Origin: Aquatica leii
Lineage: Eukaryota > Arthropoda > Insecta > Coleoptera > Lampyridae
DNA length: 64,000 nucleotides
Assembly: GCA_035610365.1 (NCBI GenBank)
Contig: CM069436.1
Location: forward strand, 36,773,117 to 36,837,116
Direction: 5' to 3'
Within the stretch, counting starts at the first letter, position 1, and every line of letters starts with the position of its first letter. A program made the translations under genes and the position numbers. Of this stretch, positions 9,233-22,036 are shown in pieces. The notes beneath the pieces are model-generated. The model ran no database searches. It was not told the DNA's origin and saw nothing but the letters and a program-made list of their open reading frames with translations.

Positions 9233-12200
9233 GAAAATGACCAAACTCTCAAATCTACGTTGACATAATATTCTCTTAAATGACGTGCAAATTTTTTAGT
9301 GACTATAACTGCTATTGTTAACAACACACAAAATTTTTTTTACAAAAAACACGATTTCAAAAAAAGCATCAAATAAAATGCACTAGAAATTAAAAAAACA
9401 ATTATTTAGTTTAGTTACAATTTACATAAAATTACTATTTAAAGTTGATGCCAACACATTCGACTTAAACCTATTCCAACTGCCAAAGTTAATATTAAGA
9501 ATTAAACACAAATTTACGCCATTATCATACATGGCATCGACTTAAAAAGTAATTCCATGTAAATTGTAACTGAAAAATTATATATTGTTTAATCATTTTT
9601 TAATTTTTTTAAAGATTTATTGATACAGTAGTTTTTTGTTTGAGCTTTTTTATTAATTTTTGTGCAAAGAGTCTTTTTATTGTTTGGTGTTATTATCTGC
9701 TACCATTTGTTGTGTTTTTTTGTTGTTACCTATGATTTTAATTGTATTTTTTGGTGTTTTTTCCCAGGCGTACAACAAACTTAAAATATAACTATAACTA
9801 TAATAAAGTTAATAAATTTACAGTACTCAAACATTTTCTATGTAGTTTTAATATTAGAAGTCCGTTATAAAAGTCTACTACAGCATATGTTAAATCTACA
9901 CCAAAGTAACCAACTGTAAGTTGTATGTAAATTTGAAACTAAAAGCAGGGTGTAAATTTGTGAATATACGTAACATATTTTTGTTGTTAACCAACTACAA
10001 ATATATAATTATTTGTATTCTGAGTATTTCAGTTATAAAAAATAATATATTTAAAAAAATTAATAGTTTATAATGTACTTACATATATATGTAATATTTA
10101 TTATTTAATTTTTTTATTATTAAATTTTGTAAGTTATTTATCGTGTCAAAATATTTTTGCAAACAATAGTTTATGTAAATTTTTAATTTAAATTGTAAGG
10201 TTGTAGTTGTAGTTTAATTAAGTATGATTTTGTATTCAGCAGACATTGCAATGCTTAAGATGCAATCTGCACAATATTGTTTAGTTATGCAATTACATAC
10301 ACCACATTTATAATTTAGGTTATATCAGAATACAATGTAGTTTTAATTAGAAAATTTCTGTCAACCTAATTTAAAAGATAATTAATATGCTTTGTAGAAA
10401 ATGACAGGATTGATTATAAAATATTAAAAACGGTAGATATGAAATGTTATATAAAATATTTATTTCAAAAATACGTGGTTTAAATTAACATATTATTTGT
10501 TTATTAATTATAGTTATACAAAATGTCTGAAACAAAATGGTTTATTAGACGTTACGGAAACCTAATTGTATTTGCATTTTTAAAAATTTTTAAGGTGTGA
10601 TCTACAGTGATTTTTCATTCTAATGGATTTTCAACTGTAATTAATTTTTGTTTTCATTATTTTTATTAGCCTATAGCATTTTTAAATTTATGCTAAATGA
10701 TTTTTATAATTAAACTATCTACGTTACTTGATGAGAATCTACTGAAAGTACATTAGTTTCCAACATAATTTGTTTCTTATTTGTTTACAATTTAAATGAG
10801 ATTAATTATGTAGAAATAATCAAATTAACAATAAATATCAATTAATTACAAATACAATTTAATTTACTACATCCTGGTATGTTTCCTTTTTGATGTTATT
10901 TTTAACGGTTTGTTTATTTGTATAATTGATTTTAAAAAATGCTATTAAAAAGCAAATATTAATTTTAATCATAACAATATTAATTAAAAAACAACATTAT
11001 TTTTAACAATACGTACTACGTATTTATTTAATTTTCTTTTGGTTTTATTCATAATTTAGAAACGCGGGTTTGTTAATATTGTTCTTAGTCATTAAACAAA
11101 TAAATTAAGAAATAAGTGAAAATAAAGACGTAGTCGTAACAGACTAAATTTTATTAAACGTATAACTAAAGCAGTATTTTAATTTTAAAAAAACACAATT
11201 TTTTGCTAACATGTAATAAAACTATTATGACCAAACTGTGTTTGTTACCATACATCCCAAAGGAAACATTACATGTGTTTTGTAAACAACATTCAACGAT
11301 TTTGTATTCAACTTTCGTATTCGTTTTGTAAACCAAATATATAGATTATATTAGATAACTTTACTTCTAGTATACATATAAACATCAACAAAAAATTATA
11401 TTTAGAAATTATAACAATTTACACAGTAGGTTAATAAACATCAAATATTGCAAAAATTATTGTTTAAAAAACGATTTTAAGGCAAATCAAACTAAACAGC
11501 AAAAAAAAGGTACATAATACTAAAAATGTTTGAGAATTGTTAGTTTTTAAGCAAAAAATAACCATATTGTAAAAGAAAATAAATTAACGACAAATTATAT
11601 AAAAAACAGCAATAGTAACTGTCTTTATGATGCTAAATACAAACTCATATAAGTATGTTTTTATAATTTTAACGTAAAAATTTTTTTCTACAATTTTTAT
11701 AGATTTTTGTTTATTAACCACCACATACCTTTATATTAATGTTTAGCAATTTTAATATTTTTTTTTAATTTAATTTTACCATTCCACGTATAAAATATAA
11801 AAACATATATTAGAACAATACCAAATTTATGCCATTAAAATAATTATAAGTAATATAAGTGCAATCTTAAAGTGCAATATTGTAAGTGCCAATACCCAAT
11901 TTATATTGCGTCAACAATATTGGCATATGAAATAATCAATATACGACTAACAAAACATAAGCTTTGGTTATATTGGCTCTACACTGCTATGTAACGTGCA
12001 CATTTTTTCTTATTAAACACTTATGATTCAAATTAACATTTTTATTTACTAAGTGTGCAAATGACTCGGAGCAACGCAATGCACATGCAATTTGATTATG
12101 ATTATGTTTAATCCGTTCCATTTTGGTAAGACGCGGAAATCTTTGCATACAGTTGTAGATAACATAGCCACATGTTAAATTTGTGGTTTTGTCGTCTTAC

Positions 12201-13925
12201 ATTTAGCAATGTAAGTTGTAAGATGTGTTTTTTGCAAATACCTATGTACGTTAGTCGATTTATTAGAAAAAACAAAAAAAATTGTAAAAGATTTTTATTT
12301 ATTGCGTAATTTTTTTTAAAATTTACGTTTTAATTTAATTGTGATGGTTTTTTTTCTCTCATAAAAACAAATATATTGATAAATCACTAAAACAATAATA
12401 TCCATCAATAAAGAGAACCCACTAGTAAATTTTAAATTTTTAAATAAAATTTAGTATTAATGGTGTAATGAAATTACATGGTATACTGAATATTTTTTCT
12501 TATAATTAATGCACAAATTCTACGTATTTTGCATTTTTTGTAAAATTATGTGATTTTTTTTGATATTTTTCTTTTTATATATTTTAATTTTTTGTTATAT
12601 TTATACCACATTTAACCACGGCACTGATTTATTTTTAACGGTTTCTAAAGCTTTTTAATCAGAGTTTTTTAAAAGATAATATTTTACGTCTCCGATCACA
12701 TTAATGGTTTTGATGTGGTGTTGGAAAACACATGGTTCACTTTTTAGGGCAAATTTTGGATTTATAAATAAATTCCTGCATTTTAAATTAATTAGGATTT
12801 CCAAGTCATTGAATTAATTTACTCTTACTAATTGCTAGTAATTGTTGTGAATAAAAGCAAGAGTAACTCGTTTCATTAGAGGTTACTAAGTCGTAATTAC
12901 GTGTCCATTTATTACTTTTTTGGGAACTTAACAACGAACCTTCTCAAGAGTTTTTTATAAGGTATATAGTTTTTACTCTCACTATTACTGTTAGTAATAA
13001 TAGTAAGCAGTCCTTATTCAGCAAAAATTTTATCAACGGCCATTTTCTTCAAATCGACGTTAAGGTTAGATAATTTCCTATTTTACTATTACGCTAAAGA
13101 AGATAACAAATCGGACGCCGTTATTTTATCCTTTTGTATTTAGTGGATGTCGCATCTCCACGTTTGTTGCGTGTTACAGCATTTAATTTGCTACACGATT
13201 CACGCCATCGCTTACGTTGCCGATTTTTGTTATGTCCGGTATCAAATAATTATATCGTACCTGACTTGTTGCCGTGTTTGTGTGTTCAATTACTTAAAAA
13301 TAGTAAATTTAGTTAAGTTAAAGTTATTTATTTTATATTGTTTATTGATGTTGACAAATCTACATTTGTTATTTAATTTTGCATTATAATTATTTGTTTG
13401 GTTGCAATGTTTTTTATTGGTTTTTACATCAATAGTTACTTAAATGACACACGTTTAGAGGATGCTGATATGTAAAATTCATTGACGTTTTATAAAAAGT
13501 TTGGAAAGGATACTAGTCCCTTTGACGCCTAATTTTAAATTTGGATAAACCACGCCTTTTTTACTGCAAAATTAGCCTCGGCAATCCAACCTTACTTTTA
13601 AGTTCAGTAATTGTAGTATTTTGGAGCCAAACGTGGGGCTTGTTTTTGTAAGGTTATTTTCATTTATGAAATTTTATTTGCATTTGCATATTTAGTTAAA
13701 AATATTTGTAAAATTAGGAATATATTTTTACAACTGTGAGTTAAGAATACATTATTTGTTTTATCTGATATATTGATGGTACTTTTAGGTATTAGTATCT
13801 AGACATGTGTAATTCTTTCTTTTATTGCGTTTTGGCATAAATTAATTTTTTTCTCTAGAATTTATAGCTATATTTAAGATTTAAAAAATATTTTTTGGTT
13901 TATTGTTTGTTACATTTGTCTGATT
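9233..13925. other. AT-rich desert
   Basis: About 4.7 kb of AT-rich sequence without long frames. A higher-complexity island near 13080-13280 gives Arg/Lys-rich minus-strand frames (for example RQRKRWRESCSKLNA) of unknown origin. I see no terminal repeats, RNA genes or protein motifs that can be named. Confidence 0.45.
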
Positions 13926-13929
13926 TATC

Positions 13930-14190
13930 ATAAGTACAATTACAATAAGAATAACAATACTAAAACCAAAAAACCCGCTTTGTGCTTACATCATGATCAG
14001 CATAATTTTAATTTTGACAATCCGACGATCTTATATGTTGAATCTAATTATAAGAAAAAAAAACATTGCAGAAATAACTTGTATCCATTTATATAAAAAC
14101 AACGTTCATTTCAGAACTGACACTCAAACTCTTAGTGCTGTTTATAACAATATGATAAAAAGAATGAACATAAAGATCCTGAACTAAAAT
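13930..14190 (+). pseudogene. Penelope-like element tail (copy PLE1)
   Basis: The reading ALCLHH (about 13976), NFDNPTILYVESNYKK (about 14010) and, one frame over, YKNNVHFRTDTQTLSAVYNN (14089-14148) aligns residue for residue with the GIY-YIG tail of the PLE copy at 36770-36970 (FNNPTILDVENNFKK; YKNNINFNNDTNNLSNIYNN). Only the last 80 or so codons remain, so the copy is strongly 5'-truncated, as is common for PLEs. A hammerhead-like motif lies about 540 bp downstream (14730-14768), as it does after the 36 kb copy. Confidence 0.75.
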
Positions 14191-14729
14191 ATACTATTAT
14201 CTGACTTATCTAACATGCACCTACCTAACTTATTTTATAACTTATGTTCTAACTTAACTCATTTTTTTAACTTAAATAGAATGCCTCTGAAACAAAAAAA
14301 TCTTATGTATAAATTGTATCAATTAGTGCTGTTGGTTTTGACAAATTACGTGTTTTAGTTTTATCTACTTTACTAAACAAATACGTCGTTTTATTACATT
14401 ATCAAATACACCTAGTCTAATTCGATTACCAAAAATCGTATCTTTATATTTGTCGTGTTTGTCGTTATATTATGTTGTTTGGAATTAATTGACATTGTTT
14501 TGTTATTATTTAACTATTTTTCTTTTTGACTCTGTAGTAAGATGGTAATATTGTTTTACCTTTGTTTGTTTTATAAATTAAAAATTAAGTGATTTAAAAA
14601 ATTTAAAACTTAGGATACCTTGACATTTTATTATTAACACTGTTAGTCTTTTCTTTGCTGACTTATGTTAATTGATGTTTATTATTTAATTATAACTTAT
14701 ACATTTTTATGTTTTTACTAAATAAAGGA

Positions 14730-14768
14730 GTGAAGGATAAAGTGTTGGTTGATCAACACGAAACGTCG
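14730..14768 (+). ncRNA. Hammerhead-like motif downstream of PLE1
   Basis: The stretch contains tgaagga (14731-14737), a 6 bp helix gtgttg/caacac (14742-14747 with 14754-14759) and the box gaaac (14760-14764) followed by gtcg. This is the order of a hammerhead ribozyme core: CUGANGA box, helix II, GAAA box. The first box is degenerate. PLE terminal repeats are known to carry hammerhead motifs, and this one follows a PLE tail. It is probably inactive now. Confidence 0.45.
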
Positions 14769-14835
14769 CAAGTATACTGAACGAATTGTTTCCTCCTAAA
14801 AAGAAAAGATCATTAACTTTATCAATACTCTACAA

Positions 14836-16330
14836 TGTTATCAGTGTAAAAAAGATGCTTACATAATTAAAATCTGCCCTAAAAGCAACACCAAATGAAA
14901 CCGTTCTCGTCACTTTTAGACTGTTAAGATAAGAAGTCATACAAAGGACTTGATTAAAATAATACGTTGTGTCATTAAGTTTATAATTGATTATGCCCAG
15001 AACAAAAAAAAATATATTTAAAATTAGACATCATGGAAGTGTATGTGTTAGGATTATTGGATTCTGGAACAACACGTACAGTTTTAGGTGGAAAAAATGG
15101 CAGATTTTACAGAAAATAAGTAACTATAACAATTACGTATACTGTTGCAAATAGTAGAAAATGTAAAAATATAGGTTTTTGCACACTACATATTGGCGTG
15201 AAAGAAAAGGTAAAATTAGTTAAACTCTTGGTTGAGAGCTGCTTTATACTTTACTGCTTGGTGTTAATTTTTGTAAAATTAAAAGAACAGTTCCGGATTT
15301 GCGCAAGAGTGGATAGTTCTTTTCAGATTAATTTGACTTTTTACTCATCATGCAATTACTCATCAACAAAAAATTAGTAAAAAGGAAGGTAGCATCTTTA
15401 TATATATATAGGTTTTTGTTGACAGGAAACTGAACGGTGTAACCGAAAGAAACTCATGCTTTCTTTCATATATATCCCACATTTGAAATAAACTAAACTA
15501 GGTTTGTTATATTTTGACATTAAAAGTTAAGTCTGCCTATTGACAAGTTTTGCTTTCTGTTGATTCTAGACTAATGACTGCGTTCACGGTTCCCAAAAGG
15601 AATTTGTTTTAATTCTCTTTTGCCTACGACTTGGCAAAAACTGATCCACACCGCTTTGAGACCAGAATTAGAACAATCAGTATTTCTTTATTTAGACGAC
15701 GTTGTAACTGTAATACAAACGTTTCAAAGGTATGTTGAAGTTTGATAGACGGATTTTTAAAGGTTACGAAGTGACAAATTGATTGTCAGTATCAAAAAAT
15801 GTAAATTTTGTAAAGCACAAATGGAGTTTTTAGATTACGTTGTAAATATGAAAGAATTGCGGATAAACCCAGAAGAAGTGAAAGCAATGTTAGAAATACC
15901 AGCTCTAAAAACCGTAGAAGAAAATATACTTGTTTTTTTTTGTTTAAACCGCAGATTGTGACGCTGTTTTTACAAAAATTAAAAAAGATTTTGTGATTTT
16001 ACCTGTTTTATCTTGTCCAGATTATAGTGTTTTTTTTTAATCCAGACTGATGCGTCGGCATTTGTTATTGACGCTGTTCTTTGTCAACCACATTCTGATA
16101 GCAATAAAGTAAATGGATACTTAAAGCGTTTATTAACTAAGCAAGAACGAAAGTATTCAACTCCTATAAAGGAGTTTCTGTGACAGTGCTGTAGACTATT
16201 GAAAAATTAAGACCATACATTAAAGGTATATCTTTTACGATAATTACTGATCATTATTTTCTTGTTTGGTTGCAAAATTTAAAAGACTCCACAAACAGAT
16301 TAGCCAGATAGGCAGTGCAACTGCAACTGC
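14836..16330 (+). pseudogene. pol: Gypsy B gag end, protease, RT, RNase H
   Basis: A zinc-knuckle remnant lies at 14836-14877 with Tyr at the His position (CYQCKKDAYIIKIC). The protease site LLDSGTTRTVLG retains DSG at 15060-15068. The RT palm YLDD is intact at 15689-15700 (FLYLDDVVTV), followed by the thumb segment VSIKKCKFCKAQMEFLDYVV (about 15783-15842). RNase H residues (IDAVLCQ, RPYIKG, ITDHYFLVWLQN) run 16020-16290. Stops and frame changes interrupt every domain, so it is dead, but it preserves more active-site residues than copy A. Confidence 0.8.
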
Positions 16331-16349
16331 AGCTACAAACTTATCGCAA

Positions 16350-17159
16350 CCTGATGAAATTGATTCATCTGACTTGATGGAATTTTTGCCATGTACTAAT
16401 TGTGGAAGTTAGTATATTATTGTAATTAAAAAATATTTTAAATATAGTTTGATATTCTTATTAAAAACCGCAAACGCCAACATAGTAGCAAAGAAATTAA
16501 GGGTATAGGTGTTTCTATCGATTGGAGTAATAAAGGTAATCATCTGTGACAACAGTGCTCAATATAAATTACGACAACTCAAGAAATTGCTTGAGACATA
16601 TAAAATGAGGGTAAAAAGCACCGCCCTTTATCATCCAAATGCAAATTTTGTAGAAATTGACAACATGATTTTAAAGACAATAATGGCAATGTACGTTTTT
16701 AAAAATCACAGAATGTGGCATGTAGATTGGCAAAATTAACATGTGCGACAAGACCGGCAAGACATGAAGCAATGCAGTTATCTCCATATTTTGTTAATTT
16801 TGGATGTCATATGGTATTGTATAAAGATGGATATGTCAATAAAGTGCTAACTGAAAATTTTATGCAAATTCAAGAGAGTCAACCTAGAGATGAAGCTATG
16901 CAGAGGTTGTTTAAGAATGTCCGTAAAAGTTTTATCAATGTTTCAAAAAAAACTGCTAAAATAATTTAAGAAGACGTCATGTTGAGTACCTACTTAACCA
17001 ACCCGTTTTGCGTAAAAATTGCGTGTTATCTAATGCTGCTAGATATTAAAATGGATCTTAAATATATTGGTCTTTTGTACGTCAAGAAGAGAGGATCACC
17101 GTAGATGTATAAATTTGTTGAAGAACACAGTCAAAAAAATATGGTCAGCAAAAGACTTA
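16350..17159 (+). pseudogene. int: Gypsy B integrase remnant
   Basis: The core begins with the first Asp in SSDLMEFLP (about 16370). The second Asp is in VIICDNSAQYK (16539-16571) and the Glu in NFVEIDN (about 16642-16662), so the DDE triad can be traced. Two overlapping open frames (16509-16739 and 16715-16969) carry the core end and the tail start (NFGCHMVLYKDGYVNKVLTE, FKNVRKSFINV). The tail motifs continue to SAKDL at about 17145-17159, where the insertion starts. The zinc-binding N-terminal domain present in copy A is missing here. Confidence 0.8.
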
Positions 17160-18438
17160 CAGCTGTATTCATAAAAATATTCAAAAATACCCGTTAAACT
17201 TGTTTTATTTAAAATGTATTTTAAGGCTTACAGAACGTTTTAACTTTCGTTCATTCATAAACGGTTTGTAAACTCTCGGTACTTACTCAAAATAGAGTTA
17301 AAATACCGATTTCAGTAAATTTAATGCAGTCGCGTTGGTAACGTCTAAACATTAGAACAATTTTTTGCGTTTATTAGTTACGTCTGTCAAGTAATAATTA
17401 TGGTAGTAATTAATAATGACAGATAGTAAAAAGAAAACAAGAAGTAAAAATTAGCTTGTAGAAGATAAAGTTTGTATCAATTTGAATGTGTTCAAAAGAA
17501 CTTATTTAGTTTTTTTAGCATCAATTTCAAGAATGGGTGCAACGAAGCGTCAAGATAATGGAAAACAAAAATATTGACCTCAACAAGCAAAAGAAAATGC
17601 TGACATAGTTTGTTGGGTAGATAATTTTGCAAGTCTTGTGTAATTAATAACAATTCGATTTTTGAATAACTGTTTAATAACATTGGTAGTAGTAATTATA
17701 TTAAGTAAATTTGTAAATGTAAAAAAAAATAACGCAGTAATAACGGCACTTTGGAGAGAAGTTTAGTATTGCATAAAATACATCTTTCTTGAATGTAAAC
17801 TGCTTATTTTTTTAAAATTCTAAATAAAAAATTATTTAAATCAATGAATTATATAAATTAGATTTTATACCTAAAAGGAATCAGAATTCTCTTTCCGATC
17901 GTATGGCACAGACCAATGGGCGGTAAAACATATTGCTTGACGTAATATTTAACTTAGGTACCTACATTTTGAGAAAAAAATTAGGACAATACAAACAATA
18001 AACTTGATTACAAAAATATTAGAATAAGTAAAACTATAAAGACGTGTTGCCAAAAAGTACCAAAATTTGTAGCACCGCCAAGATGACAAAATTCACTGAA
18101 CGCTCAGTCGAAGTCGCGAATTATATCAATTATATTATTTACAATATTATTGGATATTAATATCATCTATTGCATCCGTCTTAAATTAAATATAGAAACA
18201 AATTAAATTTCTTTTAAATAAATTTTTCGATTTCAAAAAATCTGATTATACACAATTTTTAAACATAAAATACGTTTAAAGAAGGGTAGGTCCTATTTTA
18301 AATACTGCTAAGTTACAACTCTGTTACAAAAGGTTTGTTAAGCTAAAACGCGTTTATGAATAGTTTTTTTTGACATTTACGCTAAAATAGGTTTGAAGAG
18401 CTCTGTAACCTAATTGTAATTTTTTATGAATACAGCTG
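17160..18438. mobile_element. PIF/Harbinger-like DNA element, 1,279 bp, TTA target duplication
   Basis: The ends are perfect 18 bp inverted repeats: cagctgtattcataaaaa at 17160-17177 and its complement at 18421-18438. They are flanked by TTA on both sides (17157-17159 and 18439-18441). Removing the insert and one TTA gives gcaaaagacttaaaatctac, which matches the uninterrupted sequence in Gypsy copy A (gcgaaagacttaaaacctac, 6888-6907). Three-base TTA/TAA duplications are typical of PIF/Harbinger elements. Inside, a plus-strand frame from about 17416 reads MTDSKKKTRSKN, stop, LVEDKV, which might be the start of a Myb/SANT-like protein. No transposase catalytic motif is seen, so it is probably non-autonomous. 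Confidence 0.8.
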
Positions 18439-18505
18439 TTAAAATCTACAAACAAGGATTAGTGATTACGTAGTAAACACTCTTAAAATTAAGGGGAAAA
18501 ACAAA

Positions 18506-19910
18506 TACAGTGACAAACATTATTATTATTATTTATTATACAATTTTAACTTTTTGACTTGTTTTAATAAAATTTGTCTTTATTTAACGATTAACGTAAA
18601 CTAACTCATCTCTTTTGCTCTCCGGATTCACCTACTCAATTTTTGGTGTAAGTAAATATGTTGTTTTATCTGTAAATAATTTAAATTTATATTGCAAAAT
18701 TATGTTATTATTATGTTACTACAAAATAATACTATTTTTAATTACCGTGTTTTTTTACAAAAAAAGTCAGTTATAATATTTTATAAGTAATTGCCACATT
18801 TAAAAAGAACAAGATCATATTTTATACAAGTTTTATTGATATTTTAAAATTAAGTTAAAAAACAGTTTTTTTTAAAATTTTTTATATGTTAATGGTATTT
18901 AACTTATAATACATAATTGGTCATTAGTAAACATTTAAACTTAAACGTTTTTGTTAGACCAAGATTAGAAAATAAATTTTTAGTGACGTAAAAATGGAGT
19001 TCTACAACAAATTTTACAATTATTGTTAGTTACTTTTAAGTAAGATTTAGTATTTTGTTTTTGTATATAAAAAGATATTGAATGAATTAGTACAATATAG
19101 TTTTTTTATTATACTTACAACATTTAAATGTAACAAAAATTCTTATAAAAGTTTAGCAACTTTTAGTAGTAGTAGAAAATTGTAAATGTATCTATATAAA
19201 ATATATTTGTAAATGCATATGTTGTTATACTAAGTTGTTTATAATTCATTATCACAATATAACTATTGTAATAACTTGAATTAGTATTGCCTTGCCGCAA
19301 TTAAATTGCAAATCAATATTGGTCGACCAATATCTAACTCAATTTAAATAAAGTATACTGAGATATTATCAACTGCTTTAAATACAATTTTTACTATAAT
19401 GTTTTTGTATAGCATTTAATTAATTAAAATTTGAGAAATATTGTAATTGCATTTATTATTTGTTATAACTAGAAATTTCTGTAATAATTACTACATTTGC
19501 AGTTTCTAACATAAGATACCAGTATAATTATTACATTTACTAACAATTAGCGATTGGTAGATAAGATAAAATTCTTTTTTGTGTTGCCAACATCGCAAAC
19601 GTCAATATTCGTTCGTTAGTGTAGTTACATAATGAGCGAAAAAAGCTCTAAGGTGGCAAAATGAAAACTAGGAATCCACATAAAATTAAGTGTTTAAAGT
19701 CAATTAATATATTAGAACGAATATGCGACAGGCGGAAAATTCATTTTAAAAATCTTGAAATTCAGTTAAAATTGAAGAAAAACGATGTTAAAGTTAATGT
19801 CAAATTTGCAGATTTAGTAATAAATGTAGTACCAACATTATATTTCTGTTGGTTTTTTTTTATTTTTTCAAGAAAAGAAATGTAAATTTATAAAAGCCAA
19901 CACAAAAAAT
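18506..19910. other. AT-rich non-coding stretch
   Basis: No recognisable coding, RNA or repeat-end features. A 74-codon frame at 19661-19885 is Lys-rich, lacks any motif and ends in a poly-T-derived hydrophobic tail, so it is not taken as a gene. Confidence 0.45.
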
Positions 19911-19913
19911 AAT

Positions 19914-20035
19914 GTACGTTACTCTCGTCGAAAGAATCATAGCATAACTCACTCACATGCAACGCTCGGCCGTGTGGCCTCGCGTCGCATTAACGTTCAT
20001 TATGCTATTTCTTACTTTCGACTCTTGTTACGTAA
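19914..20035. repeat. Long imperfect hairpin (MITE-like or structured RNA)
   Basis: The sequence folds back around position 19974. The inner helix is atgcaacgctcggcc (19957-19971) against ggcctcgcgtcgcat (19976-19990), with a gtgt loop and three mismatches. An outer helix pairs gtcgaaag (19927-19934) with ctttcgac (20015-20022), and catagcataa with ttatgctat. The arms span about 120 bp, and the block is clearly richer in GC than its surroundings. It could be a small fold-back element or a precursor-like RNA hairpin. Confidence 0.6.
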
Positions 20036-20040
20036 ACTAC

Positions 20041-22036
20041 TATTGTTTTCAAATACAAAAATACAATAACATATAAATAAAACAATAAATTTTTAGATAG
20101 ATAATGGGTATACGTATATGTTATAAAACTTACAATTACATTTGATTTAATATTGCAAAAATCATAAATGTTTTTATATACTAAAAAAATTAATTTATCA
20201 TGTAAATTTGTTTTAGCATTGTTTTTTGGAAGTAAAAGTTAAGTACTGTCAATGTTACAGTCTATGCTGTTTCTAATTTTTTACTCTAATTGCATTCTTT
20301 TCTTTTTTCAAACAGTTTCATTTCTATAAAAAATTGGAATTTAGTTATACTCCTGGTTTTAATTTTAATTTTAAATATTTTTTTTAAATTATACTGCTAG
20401 TAGTTAATACATTTTTTTTACGTGCTTTAAAAGTGCATTTAATTTTATTTTTCTAATTTAATTTAATAATATAATCTTTTAAACACCAATAATTTTATGA
20501 ATCAAATGTACAGTGTACAAATTTACTAAGTATAAATATTTACATACTAATAGTTTTGTATTATTAATGCTTTATTCTATTGCCCTGCATTATTTGTTAA
20601 CTTAAGGTACCTTTAAAAATCCATTTTTTTTATTTATTAATTAATTGATACAGAAAACACACACACGCATAAACACAATTTCGACACATTTTTAATTTGC
20701 CTTCTATTTATAATATTAAACTTTTTGAATTTTGCTTATTGCTATCCGTACAAAATTAGCAAAACATAAAAAACCAAAAAATTAATACTAATAACTAAAA
20801 ATAAATTATACATTATAGCATACAATTACAATTATAAGTTTCTTTATTTAACGATACCAAACATACTTTTGTTTAGTGTTCATATTTACATCATAAACAT
20901 TTTGAAAAAATTGCATTGATTGAAAAGTACTAACAAGGTATATTCTTTCCCATGTAGCGGAGGTAGAATTTCTAATACATAAAAACATGAGAAGTAACAT
21001 TACAAGCAATTTTGCTAAGAGTAGCCTATATAATAATACAATATTTGAAAAAATACAAACATAAAAACTATACAAAGTACGTTTTTACATTCACATAAAA
21101 AAACAAACTATAAAACAATAGTTCATAACAAAACACACTATTATTTAATTACTTGAGACTTCAACGCCAAAATTAAAAAAAAATACTAAAAATCAATAAG
21201 CAACTTTGGCATAAACAAAAAAAAGAACACAAACTAATTAACAACGGTATATGCACATCAAAAATAGATCTCACATTAAAAAAAGCCAGGTCCAGCCAAA
21301 ATAAACAACATAAAAATAAAATTTTGTAAGTAAAAATTGTAATTGCTTGCACCAACAAGCAATAACAAATGCAATAACAAAAAGATGTAAAAATATCACC
21401 AAACAAAAATTGTATAATAAATACAATCTAAAACTTATACAACTTTCAATTAAAACATACAGAAACAACAGAAACAATACAAAATTTAGAGTTAAATAAA
21501 ATTTATTCGTTGTGTTTTGTGTTATTAATATTTTAAATATTAAACACTTTTGAGTTTTGTTTAATTAATTGTAATACTATTGTTTTTTTAACAAATTTTT
21601 GTTGTCAGTTGGTGCAATCAAAATATATATGTAAGTCAATACTAAGGAAAAATCAAGTAACTGGTTGCTAATCTTTAAGTTGTAATTACGGTATAACAAA
21701 AAAAGTGTTAACCGTGAGCTAATTGTTAAAGGTGCGTTCTGTTTAAGTATTTTAAAATGGTTTACTAAAAATTAGAAAGAATTATTTTCCGTTTTGCAAT
21801 AATTTTGTGGCCTTATTTTATTCCAAGTAAATATAGTCTTCAACAGTGTTGGGCACGTATAATACGTGTCATTTTTTACACAGATTTTTACATGTAAAAA
21901 TTTACGTATTATACGTTCACTTTAATTACGCTACGTAAAAAACATCATCATGTGATTATGTTCCTAACCTCATTTTGTTGTTTATTTTTTACTTTGAAGT
22001 ACGAATTCTACTTCATTGATATTTATTATAAAGTTC
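20041..22036. other. AT-rich non-coding stretch
   Basis: Only low-complexity sequence is seen. Near 21855-21916 two self-complementary 13-mers, acgtataatacgt and acgtattatacgt, lie about 50 bp apart around a poly-T/poly-A hairpin; this may be a degraded fold-back. The hydrophobic minus-strand frames at 21173-21477 are products of AT-rich composition. Confidence 0.4.

Larger units (their letters stand above)
14800..18505 (+). mobile_element. Ty3/Gypsy element, copy B
   Basis: This is the same family as copies A and A'. It begins in gag, just after the PLE1 3' region, and runs through protease, RT, RNase H and integrase. Compared with A it lacks the segment carrying the integrase zinc domain, but keeps the catalytic core. 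It is interrupted at 17160-18438 by a DNA-transposon-like insertion. Its own tail resumes at 18439 (ttaaaatctac) and matches A at 6896 (ttaaaacctac). LTRs are not identified. Confidence 0.8.

Noticed and set aside
13134..13389. Two overlapping plus-strand frames
   Set aside because: They overlap in different frames and neither shows a motif; the minus strand is equally plausible, so no gene is called.
20656..20680. CA-rich tract as a microsatellite
   Set aside because: Too short and interrupted to report as a repeat.
21173..21477. Overlapping hydrophobic minus-strand frames that look like membrane proteins
   Set aside because: Phe/Leu/Cys/Tyr-rich text is what AT-rich DNA yields by chance; no motif and no balanced composition.
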